Shown piece by piece: positions 7,953 through 15,949 of a stretch of DNA of 64,000 bases. Below the pieces are notes generated by a model. That model did not search any database, had not been told where the DNA came from, and worked only from the letters and a program-made list of their open reading frames with translations. The position numbers and the translations under genes were made by a program. Position 1 is the stretch's first letter; the number at the start of each line of letters is the position of its first letter. This stretch comes from DASRAP01 sp964503275. GTDB taxonomy: Bacteria; Gemmatimonadota; Gemmatimonadetes; Gemmatimonadales; Gemmatimonadaceae. The DNA is taken from assembly GCA_964503275.1 (NCBI GenBank), contig CAZCZO010000012.1:31171-95170 (forward strand), given 5' to 3'.

Positions 7953-10009
7953 ACAACGCTCCGGTCTGACGGGATCACGGCGGAGCGTCGCGCGGTCGCG
8001 CGCCACCCCCGGGTGGACAGCAACGTCTCGCCAAGCACCAGCAACGCGACGAGGGCCAGCAGCCAACGCCAGGTGCCTTGCCTGGCCTCCAATTCCTGTG
8101 CGCTGGGTGCCGTGGCGATGCTCCCGGCGTCGGCCGACAGCTCGCGGATCCCCAGCAACATCTCGCGGGGATCAACGGGCGTGAGGTCCGATTCGTTCGA
8201 GGGTGCGTTGACGGCGACCACGTCCAAGGGCTCCCCGGTCACGCGGGACTGATAGGCGGAGTATAGCCCACTTTTGCGCAGCACGATGGCGCTGCCAGCA
8301 GAATCGGTCGCGGGTCGCTCCAGACTGCCATCCGGGGCGGCGACGACCGGATCGCGCAGCGTCGCGCGCAGCGCCCAGCTCTCGCCACTCGGGCGCCACA
8401 GGGGGGCCCCCGCGTGGCCCGACGCGTGCAACGCGAGCCGACGCAGGAACGGCAGATAGGCGGGTTGCAGCGGGAAGTCGCCCCCCCGCGGGTCCAGCGG
8501 CGCGCCGATCACGAGGGCGCGCCCGAGGCCGAGGCGCGACTCGATCACCGCGGGAAGTCCATCATCGAATCGCGCGAGGACCGAGGCGCCGTCGGCGACC
8601 TCGAGTCGCGGGTAGCGACCGAACCGGACCGCGCTGAGCGCAGCACTGGCATCGCGGAACGGCGCGAAGAGGGGATGGTCGAGGGTGACCTCGCCGAGCG
8701 TGCCCGGCAGGGCGGCGGTCCGCTCGATCATCCCGCCCGACTGGGCCGGCACCACGGGCGATACCGCCGCGCGAGCGCCCTGCCGCGCCCCGATCACGCT
8801 CACGACGCCGCCCCCCGCGCGGACCCAGTCCTGCAGGGCGGGTCCCAGGGCCGCTGGCTCGGCGACATCCCACAGGACCACGAGGCCGGCGTCGGCGAGT
8901 TGCGCCGCGCTCGCGCGGGCCGCGCTCACCGGGAGGACCCTGATGGTCGGGGCCTCACCGATCGCGAGCGCCCGCTCGAAGAACAGCGTCTCATTCGCGG
9001 CCGCATCGGTCGGCGTCACCAGGAGCACGGTCACCGCGTCGTCGCGCGGGAGGGCGAAGTGCAGCGTGTCGTCGCCGGGCAGGGCATCGGTGTCGATGGT
9101 CACCATACCGGTGATTCGGCCCGCCGGCGCGGCCACCGCGTCGAAGGCCACCACCAGCTCGCCCTCCGTGGGCAGGTCGATGTCGCGCGTGCCCGCCGGT
9201 CGCCCATTCAGCGTGAGCGTCGCCCGCACGCGGCGGCGCTCCGGCAGCGCCCGGGCGACGAGCCGGGCCTGCGCGGCGACGGTCGCGCGCGGCGGTCCCG
9301 CACTGCGACGCAGCTCCACGGAGGACACCGCCACGTTCGCGGGCGACGCGGCGCTGACATCGATGGGGCGGATCGCCAGCCCCGCCGGCATCTCGAGGCC
9401 GGCGATCCCCGCGACTCCCGTGCGTTGGAGGTCGGTGATCACGGCGACCTCGAGGCGTGTCGTGCCGGCATCGGCCACGAGCTGACGCGCGGCGCGCAGG
9501 GCGCTGCCGAAGCGCGTGCCCCGTGCGGCGGGCACGAGATCATCGAGCGCGGCCCGCACCGCACTGCGGTCCGTCGTCCAGGGCACGACGACCTCGGCGG
9601 CGTCATCGAACGCCACCAGGACGATCCGGTCCCCATCGGACGTGCCGTCGATGATCCCGCGCGCGGAGTCCAGGGCCGCGGGCCACACCTCGCGATGTGA
9701 CATGGAGAGCGAGCGGTCCAGCAGGAGCACGACGGCGCGCGCGCCCTCCACCGCTGCATCCGTGTCGCGTTGCGGGAGGTACGGACGCGCGAACGCCAGC
9801 ACGAGCAGGGCGAGCGCGGCGGCCCGGAGCAAGAACAGGGGCCAGTCCATCAGGCGCCGTCGCTGCGCCGTGCGGATCGGGATGCGCTCCAGGAACATCA
9901 GCGAGGGGAACCGGAAGGGCGTATCCTTCTCGCGGAACCGGAGATGGACCAGGATGGGGATCGCCAAGGCGGCGAGCGCACCCAACATCGCGGGGAGCAG
10001 GAAGGACAT
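7949..10009 (-). CDS. BatA/VWA-domain membrane protein
   Basis: 686-residue protein with the BatA N-terminal signature (FLLPAMLGALAALAIPILVH, then RTAQRRRLMDWPLFLLRAAA), that is two membrane helices around a basic loop. A von Willebrand A domain follows with a MIDAS motif, DRSLSMS. The middle has a beta-sandwich and a GATase-like fold region (ADAGLVVLWDV...VSVIGARQG), and a final membrane helix lies near the C-terminus (WRWLLALVALLVLGETLLS). In bacteria such proteins accompany MoxR chaperone ATPases and DUF58 proteins. It overlaps the downstream DUF4175-like gene by four bases and touches the DUF58 stop, so it is translated from the same polycistronic message. Confidence 0.88.
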   Translation of the reverse strand: MSFLLPAMLGALAALAIPILVHLRFREKDTPFRFPSLMFLERIPIRTAQRRRLMDWPLFLLRAAALALLVLAFARPYLPQRDTDAAVEGARAVVLLLDRSLSMSHREVWPAALDSARGIIDGTSDGDRIVLVAFDDAAEVVVPWTTDRSAVRAALDDLVPAARGTRFGSALRAARQLVADAGTTRLEVAVITDLQRTGVAGIAGLEMPAGLAIRPIDVSAASPANVAVSSVELRRSAGPPRATVAAQARLVARALPERRRVRATLTLNGRPAGTRDIDLPTEGELVVAFDAVAAPAGRITGMVTIDTDALPGDDTLHFALPRDDAVTVLLVTPTDAAANETLFFERALAIGEAPTIRVLPVSAARASAAQLADAGLVVLWDVAEPAALGPALQDWVRAGGGVVSVIGARQGARAAVSPVVPAQSGGMIERTAALPGTLGEVTLDHPLFAPFRDASAALSAVRFGRYPRLEVADGASVLARFDDGLPAVIESRLGLGRALVIGAPLDPRGGDFPLQPAYLPFLRRLALHASGHAGAPLWRPSGESWALRATLRDPVVAAPDGSLERPATDSAGSAIVLRKSGLYSAYQSRVTGEPLDVVAVNAPSNESDLTPVDPREMLLGIRELSADAGSIATAPSAQELEARQGTWRWLLALVALLVLGETLLSTRGWRATARRSAVIPSDRSVV

Positions 10010-10908
10010 CAGCGCACCCGCCCCGTGGCCAACCGGCGATCGAGGAACGCATACAAGGCGACATCCAGCGGTCGATCGGTGACCACCGGGACGAAGTCCG
10101 CTCCCGTGGCGAGGATGCGGCTGCGCAACTCAGCGCAATGCGCCGCATGCAGCGCTCGATACCGCTCGGCGAGCGCCTCCGGGCGCAGGGGGAGGCGATC
10201 GCCCGACTCCGCGTCCTCGAAGGTCGTCGCGTTGGTGAACGGGAAGTCGCGCTCTCCCGGATCGATCACGTGGAACACGATCACGTCGTGCCGCCGGGCG
10301 CGCAGCGAACCCACGGCGCGGGCGAGCGCGGTGGGGTCCTCGTAGCAGTCGCTGATCACGACGACGATCCCGGCACGCTGCGCGACCTGCGCCAGCCGAT
10401 CGAGCGCCGCCGGCAACGCGCTCGCCCCGGCCGCCTGCGTGCGACCGAGCGTGTGCAGCATCAGTTGCAGATGCCGCGTCGATGGCGGGATGACCTCGGC
10501 CGTGCCGCCGCGCAGCAGCGCCAGGCCGACGCGATCCCCCTGCCGTTGGCTGAGCCAGGCCAGCGAGGCGCCGAGCATGCGCGCGTAGACGTACTTGGTG
10601 AGCGGCGCGGTGCCGAAGTCCATCGAGCCCGACACATCGAGCGCGATGAGCAGGCCGGCATTGGTGTCGGCCTCATACTCCTTCACGTAGAAGCGATCGG
10701 TGCGCGCATAGGCGCGCCAGTCGATGCGGCGGAGGTCATCGCCGGGCTGGTACTGGCGATGCTCGGCGAAGTCGATGGACAGCCCCTTGCGCGCGGAGCG
10801 GTGGAGCCCCGCCATGAACCCGTCGACGACCGTACGCGCGAGCAGGGCGAGGTCGCCGATGCGCGCGAGGAGCTGTGGGTCGAGGAATGCCGCGGGGGCC
10901 GTGGGCAT
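10009..10908 (-). CDS. DUF58 domain protein
   Basis: 299-residue DUF58 protein with the family core RKGLSIDFAEHRQYQPGDDL, RRIDWRAYART, then FYVKEYEADTN. This is followed by a VWA-like half with LIALDVSGSMDFG (a DxSxS metal site). DUF58 proteins are nearly always encoded between a MoxR ATPase and BatA-like VWA proteins, as here, and are thought to be clients or adaptors of the MoxR chaperone. No signal peptide or membrane helix is evident, so it should be cytoplasmic. It is separated by four bases from moxR. Confidence 0.93.
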   Translation of the reverse strand: MPTAPAAFLDPQLLARIGDLALLARTVVDGFMAGLHRSARKGLSIDFAEHRQYQPGDDLRRIDWRAYARTDRFYVKEYEADTNAGLLIALDVSGSMDFGTAPLTKYVYARMLGASLAWLSQRQGDRVGLALLRGGTAEVIPPSTRHLQLMLHTLGRTQAAGASALPAALDRLAQVAQRAGIVVVISDCYEDPTALARAVGSLRARRHDVIVFHVIDPGERDFPFTNATTFEDAESGDRLPLRPEALAERYRALHAAHCAELRSRILATGADFVPVVTDRPLDVALYAFLDRRLATGRVR

Positions 10909-10912
10909 CGGG

Positions 10913-11935
10913 CTAGAGCGACGACTTGGGAAGCGGGACCTGCGCGACCACGCGGTCGATGAGCTGGTCGGTCGTGACGCGCTCCGACTGCGCCTGGAAG
11001 TTCAACAGCACACGGTGCCGCAGCACGGGGCGGGCGAGGGCCTGGATGTCCTCGAAGGCCACATGGGCCCGGCCCTGCAGAAGGGCGCGGGCCTTGCCGC
11101 CGAGCACCAGCGACTGCGCGGCGCGCACCGAGCCACCGTACTGCACCCACTGCCCGATGAAGTCCGGCGCGAGGGCATCGGTGGGCCGCGTGGCGCGCAC
11201 CAGTCGGACGGCGTACCGCGTCACCGCGTCGGCGACCGGCACCCGGCGCACGACGCGCTGGAACGCGAGGATCTCGTCGCGCGTGACCACGGCCCGCAGC
11301 GGTTCCGGCGGCGCGGCCGTGGTGGCGCGCACCACCTCCACCTCATCGTCCTCGGGCAGATAGTCGAGCATCACCTCGAGCATGAAGCGATCGAGCTGCG
11401 CTTCCGGCAGGGGGTAGGTGCCTTCGAGCTCGATGGGGTTCTGCGTCGCGAAGACGAAGAACGGCGGCTCGAGATCGTAGGTCCGGCCCTGGACGGTGAC
11501 CCGCTTCTCCTGCATGGCCTCGAGCAGGGCCGACTGCGTCTTCGGCGGTGTGCGGTTCACCTCGTCGGCCAGCAGGATGTTCGCGAACACCGGGCCGGGC
11601 ATGAACGTGAGGCGCCGCTGACCGGTGTTGGGATCGTCCATGATCACGTCGGTGCCGGTCACGTCCGACGGCATCAGGTCGGGCGTGAACTGGATGCGCG
11701 CGAACTTGAGGTCCAACGCCCGGGCGAGCGTCGAGATCAGCAAGGTCTTGGCGAGCCCGGGGACGCCGACGAGCAGGCAGTTCCCGCCGGCGAACAGCGC
11801 GATCAGCGTCTGCTCCACCACGTGGTCCTGCCCGACGATCCGCTTGCGGATCTCACGGGTGATCTCGGTGGCCGAGGAGTGCAGGCGATCGGCGATGGCC
11901 GCGTCGTCCAGCTGGTCGAGTGGGGTGGTCGTCAC
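10913..11935 (-). CDS. MoxR-family AAA+ ATPase
   Basis: 340-residue MoxR ATPase. Walker A is GVPGLAKT, Walker B is LLADEVNRTP, and sensor motifs follow (FVFATQNPIELEGTYPLPEA, arginine finger region QLDRFML). MoxR proteins act as chaperones that activate VWA-domain or metal-centre partners, here presumably the neighbouring DUF58 and VWA products. The GTG at 11935 begins VTTTPLDQLDD, 14 bases after the DUF4159 stop. The open frame continues upstream only as out-of-frame DUF4159 sequence, so the longer start is rejected. Confidence 0.94.
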   Translation of the reverse strand: MTTTPLDQLDDAAIADRLHSSATEITREIRKRIVGQDHVVEQTLIALFAGGNCLLVGVPGLAKTLLISTLARALDLKFARIQFTPDLMPSDVTGTDVIMDDPNTGQRRLTFMPGPVFANILLADEVNRTPPKTQSALLEAMQEKRVTVQGRTYDLEPPFFVFATQNPIELEGTYPLPEAQLDRFMLEVMLDYLPEDDEVEVVRATTAAPPEPLRAVVTRDEILAFQRVVRRVPVADAVTRYAVRLVRATRPTDALAPDFIGQWVQYGGSVRAAQSLVLGGKARALLQGRAHVAFEDIQALARPVLRHRVLLNFQAQSERVTTDQLIDRVVAQVPLPKSSL

Positions 11936-11949
11936 GCAGGGCCTCAGGG

Positions 11950-12720
11950 TCAGCGGGTCAGGGCGTACAGGATGTAATTCACACCGAGCTTGTATGCTTC
12001 GTTCGACAGATCGATCGGGAACATCCCTTCGGCGGAGAACTCCCAGTACTCGGCGATGTCCGCGTCCACGTTGACGATCGCGAGGAGCCGCTGCCGAGGG
12101 TCGTTGTCCACGAAGATGCCGAAGTACGACGAGGGGATCTGGGAGTAGGGGTGGATGGTCTCGATGACCTTGATCCGATAGAACGCGTCGAAGATGGGAT
12201 GCGTGAAGTCCAGCGGCAGCAGGACCATCCCCGGCAGGACACGGGACATCTGGGCGACCAGGTTCTGGGTCTCGCGGCCCCGATTGAAGTCGTCGAAGAT
12301 GATGAGACCGCCCTTGAGCAGGTACTGCCGGAGGCCGAGGACCTCCTGCTCGTTGGGATTCCAGTATCCCGGCTCCGCCATGTAGGCGACGGGGAATCGC
12401 GTGAGCTCGGGGTCGTCCAGCGTGAGGATCACACTCGAGCGGTTGCGCACCCGCATCGACGTCAATTCGGCGAGGATCGTCGTGAAGTTCCGTTCGGCGC
12501 GCGGATAGTCGTGGCTCCACTGTCCACCGCGGCCTCCGCGGCCGCCGAAGGAGAAGTCGATGCCGGCGCCGTAGGCGATGCGCGCGAACGTGAAGCGGCC
12601 GTCATACGTGGCGTTCGGTTCGAACACGGTCATGCTGCGCTCACCGCGCTGCCCCCACGCGGCTGCGACGGTCGTGAGCAGCGCGAGCGCCGCGAGCCAG
12701 AGGACCCGGGGGTTGGGCAT
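11950..12720 (-). CDS. Secreted DUF4159 protein
   Basis: 256-residue exported protein with an N-terminal signal peptide (VLWLAALALLTTVAAAWGQ) and a DUF4159 domain: SHDYPRAERNFTTILAELTS, then PVAYMAEPGYWNPNEQEVLG, LLKGGLIIFDDFN and HPIFDAFYRI. The fold resembles class-I glutamine amidotransferase-like domains but shows no catalytic Cys. DUF4159 genes are commonly found with MoxR/DUF58/VWA operons, as here. The ATG at 12720 overlaps the stop of the upstream TPR peptidase (ATGA). The function is unknown, and the location is periplasm or membrane surface. Confidence 0.85.
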   Translation of the reverse strand: MPNPRVLWLAALALLTTVAAAWGQRGERSMTVFEPNATYDGRFTFARIAYGAGIDFSFGGRGGRGGQWSHDYPRAERNFTTILAELTSMRVRNRSSVILTLDDPELTRFPVAYMAEPGYWNPNEQEVLGLRQYLLKGGLIIFDDFNRGRETQNLVAQMSRVLPGMVLLPLDFTHPIFDAFYRIKVIETIHPYSQIPSSYFGIFVDNDPRQRLLAIVNVDADIAEYWEFSAEGMFPIDLSNEAYKLGVNYILYALTR

Positions 12721-15023
12721 CAGCGTGTGCCTCCACGCAAGGTGAGCAACAGCTCCTGCGCCTTCTCGAAGCCTGGGGCCTGTTCGAGCACACCCAGCAC
12801 CTCGCGCCGCGCCGCGCTGCGGTCGCCGCTGGCCGCCAACGCGAGCGCCAGCTGAAAGCGCGCCTCGAGCAGGTCGGTGGGGCGCAGCGCGATCACGGCT
12901 CGCCGCTCGCGCACCGCCAGGGCATGCTCGCCCCGCGCGGTCGCCAGGGCGGCCAGCTGCGCGTGCATGGCCGCATCGGTGGGTGAGATCCACAGCATCC
13001 GTTGCAGCACACGGATCATGCCGGCACTGTCCCCGAGCGCCCGCCGCCACTCCAGCTCGCGTCCGTTCGCGTCCCATGCCGTCTCATTGCGGGTCGTGAC
13101 GGCGGCGATGGCGTCGGCGGCCTCCTGCAATGCACCGGCTGCCTCATGCAATTGCGCGAGCAAGGCCGACGGTCCATCCTCGCCGGCATAGTCCGGGAAC
13201 AGTGCCCGGGCACGTTCGAGCGTCCGCTGTGCCTCGTCCACCTCACCACGCCCCAGCGCACTCGCCGCTGACTGGACCGCCGACACGAACGCCCCGGTGG
13301 GCGGTGCAGCGGCATCGCCGGCGTCGATGGACGCGAGCGCGGCCTTGTAGCGGACATGCATCCAGGCATCGAACAGACTGTCGAGCTCCGCAGGCGACGC
13401 GCGGAACACGCGACGGAAGGCCTGTGGGGTGTCGAGTCCGTCGCGGTACGCGCGGAGCAGCTCGGGGATCGCGGCGGCGCCGAAGCGCTCCTCGAGCATC
13501 TCACAGACCGACGCGGCGAGCAGATAGGAGTAGCCCGTCTCACTCGGGCTCCGCGGCCGCGTGAATCCCTCACTCAGCTCACTCAGCGGTCGCAGTCGCC
13601 CGCTCTTGTACGCCTGGATGAATCCCACCGACGCCTTCGCGCCCCACTCGGGGCGCGCCCGGCGCTCCTCCACCACCGAGAGCCCTTCGGAGATCCAGCG
13701 CGGGACACGGTGGCCACTCGCACCCAGCGTGAAGGTATGCGCCAGTTCGTGCCATGCGGTGGAGCCCCAATTGAACGTGCCGGTGCTACGGGCCGACGGC
13801 GAGTCCATCGCGAGTACGGTACCGAAGCTCACGCCGAGCGCGCCGAGCCCAGCGAGCCCGACGGTCCGCACAGAGAAGTCGCTGTGCCGCTCGTAGAGTT
13901 CGATCCGCACCGGCGTCGGTGGGCGGTACCCGTAGCGCGCGGCCAGCGTGTCGTACGCCGACTCGAGCAACGGGAGCAAGTACAGCGACAGCAACTCCGC
14001 CTCACGCGCCGACGCCACCAGCTCGAAGCGTGCAGAGCGGATCGTCGAGAAGCCATCGACCTGGTCCAGCAAGTCGAGCGAGTTCTTGTGCCAGATGTGG
14101 AACGGATCGAGCCCGAAGGCGCGCTCGAGCGAGGCGCGCCCGTCCGCGATCGCGCCGACCCGCAGCTGGTTGGTCCCGAGCACCCCCCACCCGCGCGCCG
14201 AGCGCGGGTCGGCGGTGGTCGCCTGCGTCGCGAACCGCACGGCGTCGGCATACCGCCGGTTCCGGACCGCGGCCTCGGCGATCTCCAGATCGTATCTGAC
14301 TTCGGTCGGGTCGATCCGCGCGGCCGCTGCGCGCGTGCGTCGATAGGTCGCCGAGTCACCGAGCAACCACGCGCCGGCGCCGAGGATGGCCCACGGCGCC
14401 ACCCGCGCGGAATCGAGCCGCAGTGCCCGCTCCGCGATCACGGTCGCTGAGTCGAAGCGCTCGGCCTCCAGATACGCCCGCGCCAGCAGGATGTGGGCGT
14501 CGACCAAGCGTGGATCCGACTCGACGGCACGGCGCGCGAGCGCCGCGGCATCCCCGCTGCCCTCGAACTCCATCACGCGCGCCATCCCGAACAGCGCGCG
14601 GGCGTTGCTGCTGTCACGTGCGAGGACGAGTCCGTACGACTCCCGGGCCTCGGGCGCGTTGTACTTGTCGAGGAACAGGTCCCCCGTGCGGATCACCGGG
14701 TCGATGTTGCGCGGGTCGGCCGCGACGGCCGCGTCGAAGACGCGCAGGGCGGCGCGCACCGACGCGGCATCGCCGCGCACGACGTAGGCGCGGCCGACGG
14801 CGGTCAGCCCCTCACTGGACCAGCCGCGACCATCGCGCTCGTACCGGGCGATGAGTGCGCCGGCCGCGCGCTCCGCGTCGGCCCGCGCCCCGCGCTCCAA
14901 GGCCTGCTCCGCGGCCATCGCGGTCGCGGCGGCGTCCGGCGGTCCGCCGCCGGCCTGCTGCGCGGACAGCGGTGCGGCGCCGAGCAGTACGCTGCACGCG
15001 AGACGCGCGAGCCCCCGACTCAT
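12720..15023 (-). CDS. Secreted TPR protein with gluzincin metallopeptidase motif
   Basis: 767-residue exported protein. The signal peptide is RLACSVLLGAAPLSAQ, and TPR-like helical repeats occupy roughly residues 30-330. A peptidase MA-like domain follows with HELAH (TAWHELAHTFTLGASG) and the downstream glutamate in WISEGLSVVEE, the layout expected for a zinc gluzincin. More helical repeats complete the C-terminus. The ATG at 15023 (MSRGLARLA) overlaps the preceding gene's stop by four bases. The long upstream extension of the frame is in the shadow of that gene. Proteolytic activity is plausible because both zinc histidines and the third ligand are present, but the substrate is unknown. Confidence 0.85.
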   Translation of the reverse strand: MSRGLARLACSVLLGAAPLSAQQAGGGPPDAAATAMAAEQALERGARADAERAAGALIARYERDGRGWSSEGLTAVGRAYVVRGDAASVRAALRVFDAAVAADPRNIDPVIRTGDLFLDKYNAPEARESYGLVLARDSSNARALFGMARVMEFEGSGDAAALARRAVESDPRLVDAHILLARAYLEAERFDSATVIAERALRLDSARVAPWAILGAGAWLLGDSATYRRTRAAAARIDPTEVRYDLEIAEAAVRNRRYADAVRFATQATTADPRSARGWGVLGTNQLRVGAIADGRASLERAFGLDPFHIWHKNSLDLLDQVDGFSTIRSARFELVASAREAELLSLYLLPLLESAYDTLAARYGYRPPTPVRIELYERHSDFSVRTVGLAGLGALGVSFGTVLAMDSPSARSTGTFNWGSTAWHELAHTFTLGASGHRVPRWISEGLSVVEERRARPEWGAKASVGFIQAYKSGRLRPLSELSEGFTRPRSPSETGYSYLLAASVCEMLEERFGAAAIPELLRAYRDGLDTPQAFRRVFRASPAELDSLFDAWMHVRYKAALASIDAGDAAAPPTGAFVSAVQSAASALGRGEVDEAQRTLERARALFPDYAGEDGPSALLAQLHEAAGALQEAADAIAAVTTRNETAWDANGRELEWRRALGDSAGMIRVLQRMLWISPTDAAMHAQLAALATARGEHALAVRERRAVIALRPTDLLEARFQLALALAASGDRSAARREVLGVLEQAPGFEKAQELLLTLRGGTR

Positions 15024-15949
15024 GGCCGGCCTCCGGCCGCACGGATCGCCCGCGTCTTCTCGGCGATCGCCAGCAACAGGCGCTCGAGTTCGCGTTCGTA
15101 GTCCTCGCTGCGCATCGCATCGCGGCGCGCGCGCAGTGCGGCGACCTCTTGCTCCAACGCGCGGCGCTCGCTGAGCAATGCGGCGACCCGCGGATCGGCG
15201 CCGGCGCTCCCACCCCCGAGCACCAGCGTGGCCGCGAGCGCGGTATCGCTCAGCTGCGCGCGTTCGGTCAGCAGTTTGCGATCGGCCTCGTACGCGCGGG
15301 CGACCTCGGCCTTGGCGAAGGCGAACACCTCGAGGGCGGTGAGTCGTCCGTCCTTGTTGGCGTCGGCGGCGTCGCCCGTCAGGCCGGTGAGGAAGTGGGT
15401 CGCAAAGGTGGTCTCGTTGCGCTCCAACGCGGTGCGCGTGGCGGTCATGATCACGCGGCCCGGCCGCGCCAGCACGGTCGCGAAGTCGCCACTCGCGCTG
15501 GCGGTGTTCACGAACAGCACGTTCTGCTGGCCGAAGGCACTGAGCCACAGGGCATAGTCCGCGGCCGTCGGGTCGGCCCCAGGGAGATTCACGCGCGACG
15601 CGGCACCCTCGCCACTGCCGTGGCCGATCAAGACGACCATGACCAGGTCGCCTGCCGTCGCGCGGCCCGCCAGCCCGGTGATCGCCCGTTCGACCTCCTC
15701 CTTGGTCGCGCGGGCCCGCACGCGTGCGGGGTCCACGCCGACATCCTCGGCCAGCCACACAAGACTCGAGTCGGGGACCTGCCAGCGCTCCTTCGCCACC
15801 GCATGGAGCGCCCGCGCCTGCGACGCGAACGTGGCGGAGTACGCGGGCTCACCGCCGAGTCCGCTGATGATCAGCACGTGCGTGCGCTGCGCCCACAGCG
15901 GGGCCGCGCACACGCAGAGCAGGACCACCATCACGCGCGCCCCCGTCAC
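15020..15949 (-). CDS. Caspase/C13-like protein lacking the catalytic cysteine, with EF-hand loop
   Basis: 309-residue exported protein (signal peptide MVVLLCVCAAPLWAQ). The fold signature of caspase/legumain-like peptidases is visible: HVLIISGLGGE, then VMVVLIGHGSGEG with the catalytic-type His-Gly, then QNVLFVNTASASG. In active enzymes the last strand ends in DTC, but here it reads NTA, so the nucleophile is missing. A canonical EF-hand calcium loop, DANKDGRLTALE, follows, and then a helical tail with a coiled coil. The GTG at 15949 gives a GTGA overlap with the upstream VWA gene, and the stop overlaps the next start. It is probably a binding or scaffolding protein rather than a protease. 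Confidence 0.78.
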   Translation of the reverse strand: MTGARVMVVLLCVCAAPLWAQRTHVLIISGLGGEPAYSATFASQARALHAVAKERWQVPDSSLVWLAEDVGVDPARVRARATKEEVERAITGLAGRATAGDLVMVVLIGHGSGEGAASRVNLPGADPTAADYALWLSAFGQQNVLFVNTASASGDFATVLARPGRVIMTATRTALERNETTFATHFLTGLTGDAADANKDGRLTALEVFAFAKAEVARAYEADRKLLTERAQLSDTALAATLVLGGGSAGADPRVAALLSERRALEQEVAALRARRDAMRSEDYERELERLLLAIAEKTRAIRAAGGRP

